Of a stretch of 64,000 nucleotides of DNA, positions 22,688 to 37,076 are shown piece by piece. A model generated the notes under the pieces. That model was not told the origin of the DNA. It did not search any database and was given only the letters and a program-made list of their open reading frames with translations. Positions within the stretch are counted from its first letter, which is position 1. Each line of letters begins with the position of its first letter. Source of the stretch: Chamaecyparis obtusa. Lineage: Eukaryota > Streptophyta > Pinopsida > Cupressales > Cupressaceae. A program made the position numbers and the translations under genes. Location of the stretch: assembly GCA_027943335.1 (NCBI GenBank), contig BSBK01004079.1, positions 1 through 64,000 on the forward strand, in the 5' to 3' direction.

Positions 22688-23384
22688 TAATACAGGAGCA
22701 TCTCAGGTCCTTGCCAATCCTATATCACCAAAAGCATTTTGGAGTTTGTCTATGTTTCTCGGTTCCAGCTTTGACCGAGTTGGTCACTAGTTGTTTGATT
22801 TCCTTTGGTTACCGAGTGTGGTCGGTTATCTCCTAGGTGGTCAGTTGTTTCACTAGCACTCAACGTTGCTTGTCTACTGCTCGGTTATCTTTACTGCTCG
22901 GTTATCTTTTCTCACCGACGGGTTTAGTTATAGTTTCTATTGTGGCCGACTTGTGCATTTATGTTGGGTTATAGATTTAATGTTGGAATCCATTATTAGG
23001 AAGTGTGTGGTCCCAAATCTGACTATTCCTTCTATTGATTGTAGATCTGAAGGCTGACTTAGTTCAGTAGACTCTTGTATAAATGTAGTTGTTTGATTGT
23101 AGTTTTAGGAGGCAGTGTTTGGATAGAAGATAGAAGAGATTAAGAATAGAGATTTTGACATATCCTCACATGTTTGTGGACTTCTATATTTCATTGTAAT
23201 ATCTGGCCCTAACTGGGAAGGCCTTACAACACGACATGTATCATTCTATTTTATGAAAATATATGAAAGCTTCTACATTCTCTCTCTCTCACTATTGTGT
23301 TTTTTTTCTTCTGCATGTGTTGAGTAGGCTTGGACCATTAGGGTGTGCCATTGTTTGGCCCCTCTTGGCCTTTGCCTTGCATCA
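22688..23384 (+). repeat. chromovirus 3' LTR, full length
   Basis: The start is TAATACAGGAGCATCTCAGG, directly after the purine-rich-like CCCCAGGTGTC. It is set by similarity to the LTR start of the young element at 62096 (TGATGCAGGAGCATCCCAGG). The end is TTGCATCA. Between 22755 and 22920 it carries several ACCGAG/CTCGGTTATC words like those in the solo LTR at 158-430. Confidence 0.75.
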
Positions 23385-24484
23385 TGTTTAATTTAGGCTA
23401 AATAATTGAGGGGGTAGGGTGAATCAATTATTCACACACACTTTTAAAAACTTTTATTGTGTTAGTAAACTCACCAATCATGAAAATGATAATAAGAGAT
23501 ATATCAATATTAACTTATGCTTTACTAGTAAGAAATTATATAACAGATATGAACATGCAAACATAGAAACAAAAAAACAAATAATTTTTTTTTAATGTGG
23601 AAACCAAACTAGGGAAAACCATAGAGAAGTTAATTGTCTTGAAATGAAACATCAATTATGGTGACACTAGTTAAATTGATATTTGTAAAGGGTTGTTGTC
23701 AATTCACTCACTCTCAGTTGGACTAACTACCCTAAAATATGAATATGGATGACTTCCAATACAAATAGGCTCACTACCAAAATATAAAGGCTCACTACTA
23801 GAATATAAGAAATGAGATTTAATCCACAAGAGATATTACTATCACCAATACTCTACTTCACACAAGAATGATATATCAATCTTCTACTAATTACATCCAC
23901 ACACATGATCATCAAAACATAGATCTTCTCTTGTCAAATTTGCATTCACTTTGTATTAAAGAATCAAGTAAGCCACACAAAAACCTAATAATATCACTCT
24001 TTTATACTACTTGATGCCATCAACCAAGTCATCCTAGACTGATTTGAAATAGGTCACATCAAAATATTCCCATCATGGTAAGGAATTAAACATAGGCCAC
24101 CTCATACAATACAACATGCCTCATACATATCAACATGCTACACCATCTCTAAGATATTTGGTACTGACAAATATGATCAACACATTACATGATAAATGTT
24201 GGGACTCAAACATTAAAAATACACTTTAAATAGGACTAAGCTAAAATAATTGATCCCCCATATGTTGTACATGAAAAAGAACCACCACCATTCTAGATAA
24301 GAATAAAAATAAGGAACATCCTTTGATGAACACCTTAACTAATATGCCAAGATATCGATACAGATCAACTGATATAGAAAATTAGCCAAAACATAAACAA
24401 ATCTCATTTATGCATTGAATATTTTGACATTAATGAAAACCATTAATAAAAAAAAATGAACAACATCAAATTCACATTCTAACA
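23385..24484 (-). repeat. copia 3' LTR (left copy)
   Basis: On the plus strand it starts TGTTTAATTT and ends TTCTAACA; on the coding strand it begins TGTTAGAATG. Shared with the right copy are GGGTGAATC, TATTCACACACACTTTTAAAAACTT, ATCACCAATACTCTAC and ACATGATCATCAA stretches. Confidence 0.8.
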
Positions 24485-24749
24485 ATCTCCCACTTTTTCC
24501 TTGATGGCAACATTCATCAATAACAAAATAAACAACTCACTTTCAAAAGATAGTAGCATCAAAGCTCTCTAATCTTCTCTAATCTTCTCCTCATTCTTCT
24601 CCCCCTTTGAAAAAAATGAAAAGTGGAAACAAATCCCCCATAGTAACTCAATCTACTCCCTATGAGATGAATCCACCAAGCATTATCTATCTAAAAGAAT
24701 GAGCATGCAATTCATTAGACCAATATGTACATATTGGTCCATTTAGTAA

Positions 24750-27700
24750 ACACTAAGAAGGGGTAGAACACCCAACTTCCCCTTGAGATAATCAAAAGTA
24801 TCCTTGCACAAAGGTTTTGTAAATGTGTTTTCTATATGTTTCTTGGTAGGCACATATCTAAGTTTCACTTTACCTTCTAGCACCTTCTTTCTCAAGAAGT
24901 GTTAACTGATAGATATATGCTTTGTTCTAGAATACTATATTAGATTCTTTGAAATATTTAACTCACTAGTATTATCACACATAATTGAAACTAGCTCTTC
25001 AAAAGTTACACGTATATCCTTCAAGGTCTATTTCACCCATAATAATTGAGTACAACATGAGGATGCTACAATGTATTTTAATTTAACAGTTGACAAGGTT
25101 ATAGAATCCTACTTCTTACTTGACCAAGCGACTAATTAGGAGCTATGAAAGTAAGCTCATCCACTAGTACTTCATCAATTATCCAAACAACCTACCCAAT
25201 ATGTACATCATTATAAGTTGTCAATGTGAAATTTGAGCCTTTTAGATACCATAATCCATATTCTTCTTTTCCTCTCATATATCTAAAAATTATCTTCACT
25301 ACCACAACATGTACTTCTTTCAGTTCTTGTTGAGATCTGGCTTCAAAAAATATTGCATACATGATATCTCATCTAGGAGAAGTTCGGTACAAAAATCCAC
25401 CAATCATTGATCTATACTTACTTGCATCTTCTTTCAGTGACTCATCCTCCTAGTCAACTCACATGTGGTAAAAATTGGGGTATCTATCACTTTAGAATTT
25501 TATGAAGAAAAATTCTTAAAAAATTCCTTGACATACTTGGACTGTGAAATAAAAATGCCTTTACTACTTTGATTTCCATGCAATCCAAGAAAGAAATTCA
25601 GCTCTCCAATCATAGACATCTAAAACTCCTTTTGTATCTCCCCTTTAAATCGCTTGCACAAGTTATCTTTTCCTTTAAAAATGATATTGAATGAACATAT
25701 ACTACAACAAGCTGAACCTAATTTGAATAAATCTTGGAACAAGTTACTATTTTTAGAACCCTTTTGAAATCCTTGACCAATCAAATACCTATATAATATG
25801 TCATACTAGTCTCTCGGTACCTACTTCAATCCATAAAATGCCTTCTTCAATGTGCACATTGCATATGAGTCTTCTTTTGATCTGAATCCTTCTAGTTGAT
25901 CAATATACATTTTTTCCTGTAGTTCTCCATTCCGGAATATTTACTTGATATGTATCTAATAAACCTTAAAATCTTTATATGCAGAAAAAGATAGAAATAT
26001 TTGGATCACCTCCATCCAAGAAACATGGGCATAAGTCTCATCAAAGTCAATTCCTTTAATATATGAGTGTAAACCTTGTACACTAACCTTGTCTTTTTTC
26101 TTTTACCTTATCATTCTCATCAATTTTTTTCCAGTAAACTCATTTTGTACCAATCACATTCTTATCAGTCGGTATGGGTACATGTTCCAATGTCTTTTTC
26201 TTGTCAATATTATCAAGTTATTCCTTTATTACTTTAACCCAATTATGATCATTACATTCTTTTTCTACTAATTTAAACTCAACTTCCAAAAGTAAACACA
26301 ACAAAGAAGGATCTTGTGTTTCTCTACTTCTAGTAACAACTCCATTTTTATCACCAATAATTTGATTCCTAGAATGATTTTTTTGTACATCCCTTGGTTT
26401 CTTAGTTGTAGATACCTGAACCTATACTATCTCTTCTTACTTTTTTGCATCCTTTCCATTACCCTTTGTATCTGATTCACATTCAATGTGTTTCTTAGGA
26501 GTCTTTTGAAAATATTCATCAACCTTCACATTTACACTTTCCATAATCTTATTCAGTCTTTTTTGTAACATTGCTATGCCTTTCTCTTTATACAATATCC
26601 TATAAATATGCCTTAATCATTATCTTCATTATCAAATTTACCAAGATTGTCTTCATCATACTGTATGTAACTTCTACTTCCAAAGACTTTGAAATACTTA
26701 ACTATAGGTGCTCTTCCATGCCATAACTCATATGATGTTTGGTCATACTTCTTTCACTACAAAAATTTATTCAATGTGTATACAACAGTATGCATTTCTT
26801 TTCTCCAATAATTTTTTGGTAAAATTAATTTCTTCAACATAGTTCTTGTGGCCCTTCGTGAATTATTTAATTCATACTTTCCACTACACTATTCCATTGT
26901 CCTGTTCTAGCTACTAAAAGGTGTCTCTTAATACCATGTTTTTCACAAAAAAATTGAAACACATTAGAAGTAAAATATCATCCGTCATCAAATATCAATC
27001 ATTTAATCTTTCTACCACATTCATTTTCAACTATAGCCTTAAATATATTGAGCTTATCAAAATATTCTGACTTTTCTCTTAGAAATACAACCCAAGTCAA
27101 CCTTGAATTACCATTAATAAAAATTATATAGTATCTATCACCTTGAAAACTTCTTATCCTTGTAGGGCTACATAGGTCATTGTGCACTAGATCCAAAAAA
27201 ATGGGTAGATGAATAGTCTTTTTCCTTGAATGATTCGAGGTCCTTTATTTTCCTTCTTGACATCCCTTACAAATAACATTGTCTGGTTTGCATAATCTGG
27301 GTAAGTCTCTTACTGCACATGATGAACTTATTCAAAGATTACCAAGTTGTAAAAGATTATGTGGCACATCCTTTGGTGCTAAAGACAATTATCATTGGTT
27401 TGAGTTATTAAACAATGTCCTTCTAAAGTACCTTCAAGATGAAATATGTTCCTTCTCATCCTTTTTCCAATAGAAATAACTAGTCAGGATATCTTCTGAG
27501 TGTCACATCTTCCATTCTTGAGAAAACATCATATCCATTCTCACATTTTTATCCAACACTCAAGAGATTGTGACACAAAACCTTTACATAATAAACATTG
27601 TTAGTATTATTATCTCCATCAATATTAATAGAACCTCTATCAACAATATATCCAACCTTATCATCACCAAATATAATAGGACCGCCATCATATTTATCAT

Positions 27701-27788
27701 GTGACACAAATTTACTTTTATCTCCAATCATATGATGATAACAACCACTATCAATCATCCATTCATTTTTGTTTCTTCTGACATACAA
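24750..27788 (-). pseudogene. copia pol: protease, integrase, RT and RNase H remnants
   Basis: Protease: NEWMIDSGCYHHMIGD (DSG catalytic triad kept) near 27740. Integrase: MDLVHNDLCSPTRIRSFQGD and YYIIFINGNSRLTWVVFL (27060-27196), matching the D-x-x-x-P and DD(F/Y)SR region, with Asp changed to Asn in GNSR. RT: words matching KEDSYA.CTLKKAFYGLK around 25830-25880. RNase H end: KVKLRYVPTKKHIENTFTKPL around 24800-24880. Many stops and frame breaks; not functional. Confidence 0.8.
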
Positions 27789-27961
27789 AGCAGTTTCAAC
27801 AACATCATCAACTTCATCACAAATGTTAATGATATCAATTTTTAGTTTCTTATGTTCTTTAGAATAAAATAAATAATATTTTTTTTCTAACTAATTATCC
27901 AAAATAATAGTCTTTTCATTAAATACATAGTAAGCCTTCTTGTTGAACTTCTTAAACTTCA

Positions 27962-28870
27962 GGGTATGTGCAGGATCATGGTATGCCAAAAAGTGGCGAT
28001 GTGAAAAAGTAATCCTGATGGATAGGCTGTTTGAAAAACAACTATAACATTCAAACAATATAACATTCAAATTATAACGAGAGTTTTTATATTCAATAAA
28101 ATTTGTAGCACAAAAATCATAATTAATTATTTACTTGGAAAAAAATACAAAAAAATATACATCACATCAGAACATGAGTCTACTACTTTTATCTAGGATC
28201 TTATAAAAAAATATTATCATTTGATTTTGTTTAATGTGGTCAGACATACACCTACTTGTTATCTTTCTTGTCCTGATTGATAGACTTATTGAAAAATAGC
28301 TATAACTTTCAAATTGTATAACTTTTTTGAAATCCAAAATATGTTCCACATTCTATGCTTTTCCTACTACAAGAAAAATTTAAAAAAATTTAATTTGATA
28401 AATTTTAGACTAAGTTAACATGGTCAGACATGATATTTTTTTTATTTTGGAAAAGTTGTAGAAGAAAAATCATAACTAATTATATACTTGGAAAAAAAAT
28501 AGAAAAAAATATGTGTCACATCCGGACATTAGTCTACTACTTACTTATATCTAGAATCTTGTAAAAAAATTTTATCATTTTATTGTGTTTAAGGTGGTTA
28601 GACATACACCTACTTCTTATTTTTTCCTAAAAGTTTTGTACTACTACATTGAAATTTGAAATTTTCAACATATAGAATAATTATTTGTCAAAAAAGGCCT
28701 AGTATCTTAGAAACTAAATTCAATTTTATATAGATTCTCTTCTTACATATTTTTTATATGATATTTATAACTTGTTCAAATTTTTATGTCAACTTTCCTA
28801 AACCTAATTTTCTGAATTTTCATTGCCACTTAAGGGCCTAGTTTGGCATACCATGATCCTATACATACCC
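27962..28870. mobile_element. 909-bp TIR transposon nested in the copia element
   Basis: Terminal inverted repeats of about 29 bp lie at 27962-27990 and 28842-28870. They start GGGTATGT and contain GGATCATGGTATGCCAAA. On the minus strand the copia gag knuckle ends right of the element and the downstream frame resumes left of it, which shows insertion. Inside, a roughly 145-bp segment (ACTTGGAAAAAAA...GACATACACCTACTT) occurs twice, at about 28130-28260 and 28483-28618. No transposase is visible. No clear target duplication was found. Confidence 0.7.
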
Positions 28871-28879
28871 TTCTATCTA

Positions 28880-29720
28880 GGACATTTCTCTGGACATCTA
28901 GTAACCAAATGACCCGTCTTTCCCAATCTGAAATATTTTATAGGTAACATATCTTTGTACATGTTAGTAAATTTCTTCAGTGTTCTTGTAAAGTTTACTT
29001 CAAATTCATCTGATTCATCATCACCATCAAGATCATCTTACAATTTAGTTGTCTTTAATATTATCTCAGGTCTGATCTTTTATTCTCCAGAGGTTCTCAA
29101 CTGAAATGCAATCAGAGTGCCAAGAAAATTATCTTTAGTAAACTTCTTTGGATCATAAACCTCCTCAATTGTCAAGATCTTATCACTGTAGCTATCTAGT
29201 AATGTCATCGAGATATTTTCCATGAAATATTCATTACTAATGTTTCCTCCTTGATTCTTGACTTTATTAAATGCATTCTCAACTCTCTAAAAGTATCTCC
29301 TAATGTCTTCACCTTCTTCCATTATTAGATTCTCATAGTGACATTTTGTTGTTAACTTGTTAGATAACTTAACCCTGTCATTACCTTCATAAATCTATTT
29401 CAATTTTTCCCAAACTTCATAAGCATTCTTAAAAGAAATTACCTTACCTAATATTTTTATGATAAGACAATAGTGATAGCTTACCTTGCTTTTTCATTCT
29501 CCTCATATGTTGTGATTTCATCTAGAGACTTAAGGCCATCCTGAGGGAACACATACTTTGTCTCTACATGCTTCCATGTATTGTCACCAATTGAAATCAA
29601 ATACCCTATCATCTACTCTTTCCATAAATTGTATTCTGATCCATCAAAGGTAAGAATATTTAATTTGTGTGCTATTAGATTTTCCTCAAGCAATTAATCT
29701 CTATACTAAGGAACCAATCT
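28880..29720 (-). pseudogene. copia gag remnant
   Basis: The minus-strand reading holds a CCHC-like knuckle (GKTGHLVTRCPEKC) near 28885-28930. To its right the sequence has gag-like words but is broken by stops, up to the primer site at 29729. It belongs to the same element as the pol remnants and is separated from them by the TIR transposon. Confidence 0.6.
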
Positions 29721-29734
29721 TTGATACCAATTAT

Positions 29735-30291
29735 TGAACAAGTCAAACAACTTAGAGAGCAGGGTGAATCTGTTATTCACACACACTTTTAAAAACTTCT
29801 ACTATGTCAATAAACTCACAAATCATGCAAATTATAATAACATTTATATCAACATTAACTTTTATTCTGTCGGTAAACAATTATAACATATATGAATATG
29901 AAAACACAAAAACACCAACATAAAGAACACCTGAATTCTTATGAAAACCCAAATTGGGAAATTCCGTGGACAAGATAATTCTCATGAAACTAAACATGAG
30001 TTAAGGTAATTTTTTCGAAGGCTCATTGTTTTTTTTCTCAGTGCAGCTGGCTTGTTGTTGGTCAAGCTAATCACCTTGGAATATGACTATGGCTAACTGC
30101 CAATACAAATAAGCTCACTACTAGAATATAATAAATGAGTAGGAATCCACCAATGAGAATACTATCACCAATACTCTACAACACGTGAATGGTATATCAG
30201 TCTTCTACCGATTACATCCACTCACATGATCATCAACACATATATCTTCTCTCGATAGATTCACAAATTCACTTTGCACACAAGAATCATT
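29735..30291 (-). repeat. copia 5' LTR (right copy), truncated
   Basis: The left end (TGAACAAGTC) lies just outside the primer site. Similarity to 23385 onward runs about 557 bp until AAGAATCA and stops abruptly where TGTTAGGACT of another element begins. The missing part corresponds to about 23960-24484 of the left LTR. Confidence 0.75.
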
Positions 30292-30807
30292 GTTAGGACT
30301 AAGTAATACTGAGAGGGGGATGAATCTGTATTACAACACTTTAAAAAAAACTTAAGCCAATTGCAAATAAACTATATGAGTACTGAAATGAAAAGAACAT
30401 AAGCACATAACACATAACTCATAACAATATTTTTTTTTTTCAAGGAAACCCTAACCAAGGGAAAACCTTGGTAGGGATGGTACCCACAACTATGCACTAA
30501 AATATACAATCCATGTTGGGAGATCTAGCCCTATTAGGAGCTAAGTATTACATAGTACATTTCCTTGTTAGAGGAATAGAAAAACCTGTTAGGGGTATAG
30601 AAAATTCTTTTTAAAGGTATACTAAGATTACAGCTCTTACAATCAATAATCCAGTAAAAAAAGTGCTCCAAGAGTGAACAATACAAGCATTTTATATGCT
30701 TCAAGATAGTTCCAGTTATAGCTCTAGAAATCACTAATTTTGCATCTGCCATCAATCATCACTTATATACCAAATTCACATCCATCACCCATACATGTCT
30801 GTCACAC
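30292..30807 (-). mobile_element. fragment of a second copia-type LTR
   Basis: It begins TGTTAGGACTAAGTAATACTG followed by a G-run and GATGAATCTG, the minus-strand form of the CCCCCTCTCAGT LTR end. It includes a poly-T stretch and TATACCAAATTC near 30767. It is cut off by the Tat-like element and has no partner in the window. Confidence 0.6.
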
Positions 30808-32314
30808 TAAATAAGGTGAAATAGTATCCACCCTAAAATGTATGGGGGAAATATGAGATCTACTTCTAAATCCAAATTCACCAAGGAGAGATCCACATTG
30901 ATCAACCAAAAGGTTAATGCACAATTGAATCACTCTATGGAGAATATGAAAGAGGAAGAAAACCTTATATTTCTCTATGGATAATATGTGCTTGAAATAT
31001 GAAATAATTAAATGGAAAATAATAACCTCAAAATAGGAAAAATCTATAAAATGTCGATTTCTGATCTCTGTGTGTAGTTTCAAGCAATTCTGCAACCTGT
31101 TTTGGACTGGAAATCCCGAGACAAAGAAAACCCCAAAAAAAATTATCTTTCTGATAGTAGGTAGTCTTTGACCCCGATAAAGAGTCAAAGGCTACATTAA
31201 TATTTTGAAGGTCAACTTTGATTTTGTTCACAGATCTCAAAAGTTCACCGAAAAGGGTATCCAAATCCAAGCTCAGATCCGTAGTTCCACATTTGTACCT
31301 ATAAGAAAAAGAAGATTTTTGTTGTTTAGTTTAGGGGGTTTGCCTTGGTCAAACGCAAATTTAGGAATTAACCTTGAAATTGAATTGAAATTGTAATGTG
31401 CATAAAAAATGAAAATGGAACTTTTCACCTTGCTTATGTTGAAGTCCTTGCAGAGGATTCAAATTCTCAAATCCATAAGTAGGGATGCTCCAATGGATGT
31501 AGAATGAATGTAGGATGTCTCAAATGAATGGCATTTGATCTTCCACACCAATCTTGAATAGATCTTTGCATATGAGGAGGCTTGGATGAATGTGGAAGGA
31601 TGGATCTTCAAGGGGGCTCCAAAGAGATTGAATCCTTCAATGGCTAAAAATGGATCTCTTTGATGAATGGATGCTTGAACACTTGAATGCTTGAATGCTT
31701 TCTTGAATGCTTGAATTCACTTGCTTTCACTTGAGAGCTTTCTCATGAAATTTCTTGAGATGATATATAAAAACTTGATTGAGAGATGGATTGAAATGAG
31801 AGAGGAAGGCTTCCTTTTATAGTGAACTAGGGCACAAACCTCTAGAGAAGGCTGATATTGGTGAATTAAATCCCAATTAACCTTAACCCCTAGAAATGGA
31901 CCCATATTAAATGGAATTTAAGGATTTACAATTCTAAAACTTGAAATGGCCATCCCGAAAGTAGGAAAATAAATATCTCTGAAACCCGACACCTGAAAAC
32001 CCTAGGATCCTAAAATTTGAAATCTAGGTCAAGGATGAGGTAGACCCTGTACTAGGTCAGGGTCGAGGTCATCCCTGACCTAGGTTAGGGTCAAGGTCAA
32101 CTTTGACCTTGAGGTCAAAAACCTTAGGACCTCAATCCAGAGTGTTCAGAAATGCAGAAATAAAGTGGGAAATAGGTGCAAAGAGAAGCAGAATAGGGGG
32201 AGAAAGCCAGATACATGCAAAGACCCAATCAAGGAACTTAACATTACCCAAGACTACTTACTCAGAGGGATAAATGCTTTTATCATGGAAGTGCTTCCAT
32301 TTTAAGATGATACA
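30808..32314 (-). repeat. Tat-like 3' LTR (left copy)
   Basis: 1,507 bp. On the plus strand it ends AGATGATACA next to CCCCACTTTAGC, the complement of the purine tract. It contains several ACTTGAATGCTTGAATGC words and a run of GGTCAAGG/GGTCAGGG words (32030-32120). The first 780 bp align with 37077-37856. Confidence 0.75.
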
Positions 32315-33652
<1,338 letters not shown>

Positions 33653-36600
33653 TCAAGCGTGCTGCCTACTCTCCCCATCTTGTTGTATATCATTTAGGGA
33701 AGGTGGGTAACTAGAAAGAGGGACTATATCCAACATAGTAGGAATGATAGCTAGTTCCAAACAAGGATCCTCTTGAGAATCATCATGTTCGATACTAGGT
33801 GTAAGTGTTAATTGTGATGAAAGTATATTAGGTAAATCAATGTCAATGTCAATAGTCTCATATTCATCATTAACATCATCAGTATCATCAAGAGTATCTT
33901 CTTCATCCAAATTAATCAAAATAGGATCTAAGATACAAATAGAATCATTGTAATCATGCATCTTAACATCATTATTAGTAACAACTTCTTCTAACACATC
34001 ATGCATAGATTTATCTGAAGAAGGTAGAGATCTTTGATGTAAAGAATTATGAGATTTAGCACGAGCATGACATTTCTTATGATGTTCATTACAATAATGA
34101 TTATACTTTGATTTACTTGAAATAGGTTGAGAACTAGGAGGAACAATCACATGATCCATCACATGTTCTTTAGGAAGATCGATAGGATTATCAGCAATAG
34201 GAGGAACTTGATTAACAAAACTAGAAGCCATAGTTAATGGAGGTATGGAAGGTGTAGGAAAAATACCATGATTAATATCCATAGGAGGTATGCTTAATAA
34301 AATAATCTTACAATGTTTATAATCTTGATATGAACAGAACAGATTATCAGGTCTAGGAGGACATGAATTAGGTAATGAAGGCCAAAAGAAATCAAGAGTA
34401 GCACAATGTCTAGGCCTAGAAGGTTGATATAAACTATGATTAACCATCTTCATATTTTCATCATGGAAAAATTTAAGACATTTATGGATAGGTGAAGTAA
34501 CAACATGCATGGCATTCAACCAAGGAAAACCTAGCTTAACTTGAAATTAATCAGAAGTAGGAACAACAACAAAGGTAGTGTTCACAATTTTTCCACAGAG
34601 TTCAACCAGTAAAGTAATAGAACCAAATGATGGATAAAGAAAAAAATTACAAGTCTGAATCCACACATCTGATGTATCATAAGAATCATGTTGTAAGCTT
34701 TTCATAAAAATATTTTCTGGGGTAATAACATTGAATAAGGATGTAGGATCAACAAGACAACCACTAGTAGGTTTCTGAGAAATCCTAACATAAATGTAAA
34801 GGGGACCATCAGGAGCTTTAATAGTCTTAGAGTCATCAAAGGTAATCAAAATTTCCTGAGGTATTTTATTCTTAGGTTGTTGTCGAGGTTTAGGTTGAGT
34901 TTTCAATTTAGGCTTAGGTTTTGGTTGAGGTTGAGATTGAACTTGAGGTTGAATATGAGGTTGAGGTTGAGGTTGAGGTGGAGATACAGATTGACCAATA
35001 TGCTCCACTTGATTAACAACATGATTGAGATCATCCATCTTTGAATCATACATAATTTCCATAGATGGTTGAGCAATGGTATTAGTATCATGCGCAGGTA
35101 AAGGATTCGTATAGATTTGAAGGTTTTGATTAGGAGGAGAGATAGATTTGTTTCCAATACCATCAAGATTATCGATAGATAAGGCATTAGAATCAATTAA
35201 GTCTTGAACCTTATGTTTTAAAGAATAACACTTTTCAGTATCATGACCATTCTGATGGTGATATTAACAAAAAGCTTTAGGATCAAATGATTTAGATGTA
35301 ATTGTAATAGGTAATAAAGGTCGAATAGGAGGTAAAGTAATCATATTAGTAGTTAACAACCTATTCATAATAGCATGTAAAGATTCATAAAGAGGAGTAA
35401 ACGTACAATTTAATAAAAAAGAAGTGGATCCAAAAGTGGCATTATGAGATGCAACAACAACTTGATTAGCAACTGCATTTGCCTGTTTGTTTATTTTGAC
35501 ATGGTTTTTGAATTTTTGAAATTTGTTTGGATTAGGAGCAGCATCACTTTTATCAACTGAAACAAGAGCCATTGGAGTGTTGCTCTCAAATTGACTCACT
35601 TGTAATTGATAATGATGAAGAGCTTCACAAAGTTTTTGAAAAGAGGTAAATTCAGTAAGTAGAATCTTATCTCTAATATCCTTTTGCAAATTTGAAATAA
35701 ACATACATTGAATATCAGTATTAGGAATAGGATAGGAAATCTGAGCATTTAAATCTACCAATAAATTCAGTTAATTTTTCCTTAGCACTTTGTTTACAAT
35801 GCATCAAATCAGTCAAAGACACTTGCGGGCCAATATTGTTTTGAAATTGTTGAATAAAGGCATTGGCAAGTTGTGGAAAGGAATCAATAGAATAAGGAGG
35901 CAAGGAATAATACCATTTTAAGGCCTTGTCGTAGAAATTTTGAGAAAGCAGTTTGGCTAAAATCCTATGGTCATGAGCATAATCACTACAAAGGATTCAG
36001 AATGTTTTAACATGATGAACGGGGTCTCCTTTTCCATTATAATTCTCAAGATGAGGCATATCGACTTGCTGAGGAATAGGAGTACAAATAATGTCTCGGG
36101 ACAAATGACTTCCCATGTCACATGTAGGAATAACAAACTTATTTTGAGTTATGGAAGTAAGTTGTTGTTGTAAGGATGATACATTTTGAGCCAAACTAAT
36201 GATTGTTGAATCATTAGATGAAATAGGAGGAGTAGCAACATCAGAAACACTAGGTATAGTGTAAGAAGTTGTAGGAATAGAAGACACAACTGGAGGAACA
36301 CTAGGAACTATAGTTGGAAGTGGATTGGAATAAGTAAAAGGAACATTATGATATGAAGGTTCTGATGTAGGAAGGGACATAAGAGGAACACTCATAGGAA
36401 CAAAGGGAATTTTCATAGTCACCAAAGAAGGAGTATAGGTAGGAATACTAGGTAAAGGATTAGAAGTGGGTTCTACACTAGTGATAGGAGGAATCAACCC
36501 TAAATCTTGAGCTTCTTTAGCTAGAGGTTTAACATTTGAATGCACGAGGTGAGTAATACCATGCAAGAGGTTAACACCTTGATCACTATCATGAAGAACT

Positions 36601-36848
36601 TTCTTAACAGCCTCAATAGCTTGAATAGAATCTTGATTATGGTTCTCTTGAATAAGCGAATTACCCATTTTATCAAGTTCAGTTGAAATTTTTTGGACTT
36701 GTTTAGGAGGAACTCTTAAAGTGTCATCCTCATCATGGGATGAGTGAGAAGAATTTTTTTCCATAATATGATTGGAATCATGAAGAATCAAATTATCATC
36801 CAGGATCCTAAGGAAAGGAGAAGAAGATTCAGGATCAAAGGAACCCAT
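33653..36848 (-). pseudogene. Tat-like gag-protease polyprotein, lightly degenerate
   Basis: The frame is nearly continuous on the minus strand with a few stops. Amino end at 36848 (MGSFDPESSSPFL), Pro/Ser/Thr-rich segment, gag core LANAFIQQFQNNIG (near 35860) and KEKLTEFIGRF. The knuckle FC-YHHQNGHDTEKCYSLKHK lies near 35230-35285 with a stop where Gln is expected. A basic/Pro-Gln-rich linker precedes the protease-like ITFDD...PLYIYVRI...GCLVDPTSLFNVI, where the usual D-(S/T/P)-G reads DPT. The end is NAMHVVTSPIHKCLKF plus an acidic tail (LDEEDTLDDTDDVNDEY) stopping at 33653. Only a few stops, but the protease centre looks changed. Confidence 0.8.
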
Positions 36849-37076
36849 GATTCTATGACTTCATCTAACCAAAATGCTATAAGTAGGACTAAAGGTAGTA
36901 AAGATCATAAACCAATGCAATGCAAATGAACTAAAATAACACCAAATATTTTGATTTTATATGAGATGTAAACATATAAAAGGAATCTAATACATACAAG
37001 ATCTAACAACATATAACATAATAAAGCATCTAATTCCACAAAAGAAATGAGAGTAAGTATGTCGGGTTCACCAAAA

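Larger units (their letters stand above)
17691..23384 (+). mobile_element. decayed Ty3/gypsy chromovirus
   Basis: Order: 5' LTR (17691-18108, left-truncated), primer site TGGTATCAAAGC at 18111-18122, gag, protease, RT, RNase H, integrase, chromodomain, 3' LTR 22688-23384. The 3' LTR is longer because the 5' LTR lacks about the first 275 bp. LTRs differ at many positions and pol carries numerous stops, so the insertion is old. The right end abuts a copia LTR with no spacer. Confidence 0.9.
23385..30291 (-). mobile_element. decayed Ty1/copia element, minus strand
   Basis: The 3' LTR lies at left (23385-24484) and the 5' LTR at right (29735-30291, truncated by the next element). The purine tract (AAGTGGGAGAT on the minus strand) is at 24485-24500 and the primer site TGGTATCAAAG is complementary to 29719-29729. 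Minus-strand order from the right is gag with a CCHC knuckle (about 28880-28930), protease 27549-27788, integrase about 26700-27400, RT about 25440-26100, RNase H about 24750-25440. This gag-PR-IN-RT-RH order is diagnostic for copia. Stops and indels occur throughout. A TIR transposon interrupts it between the knuckle and protease. Confidence 0.88.
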
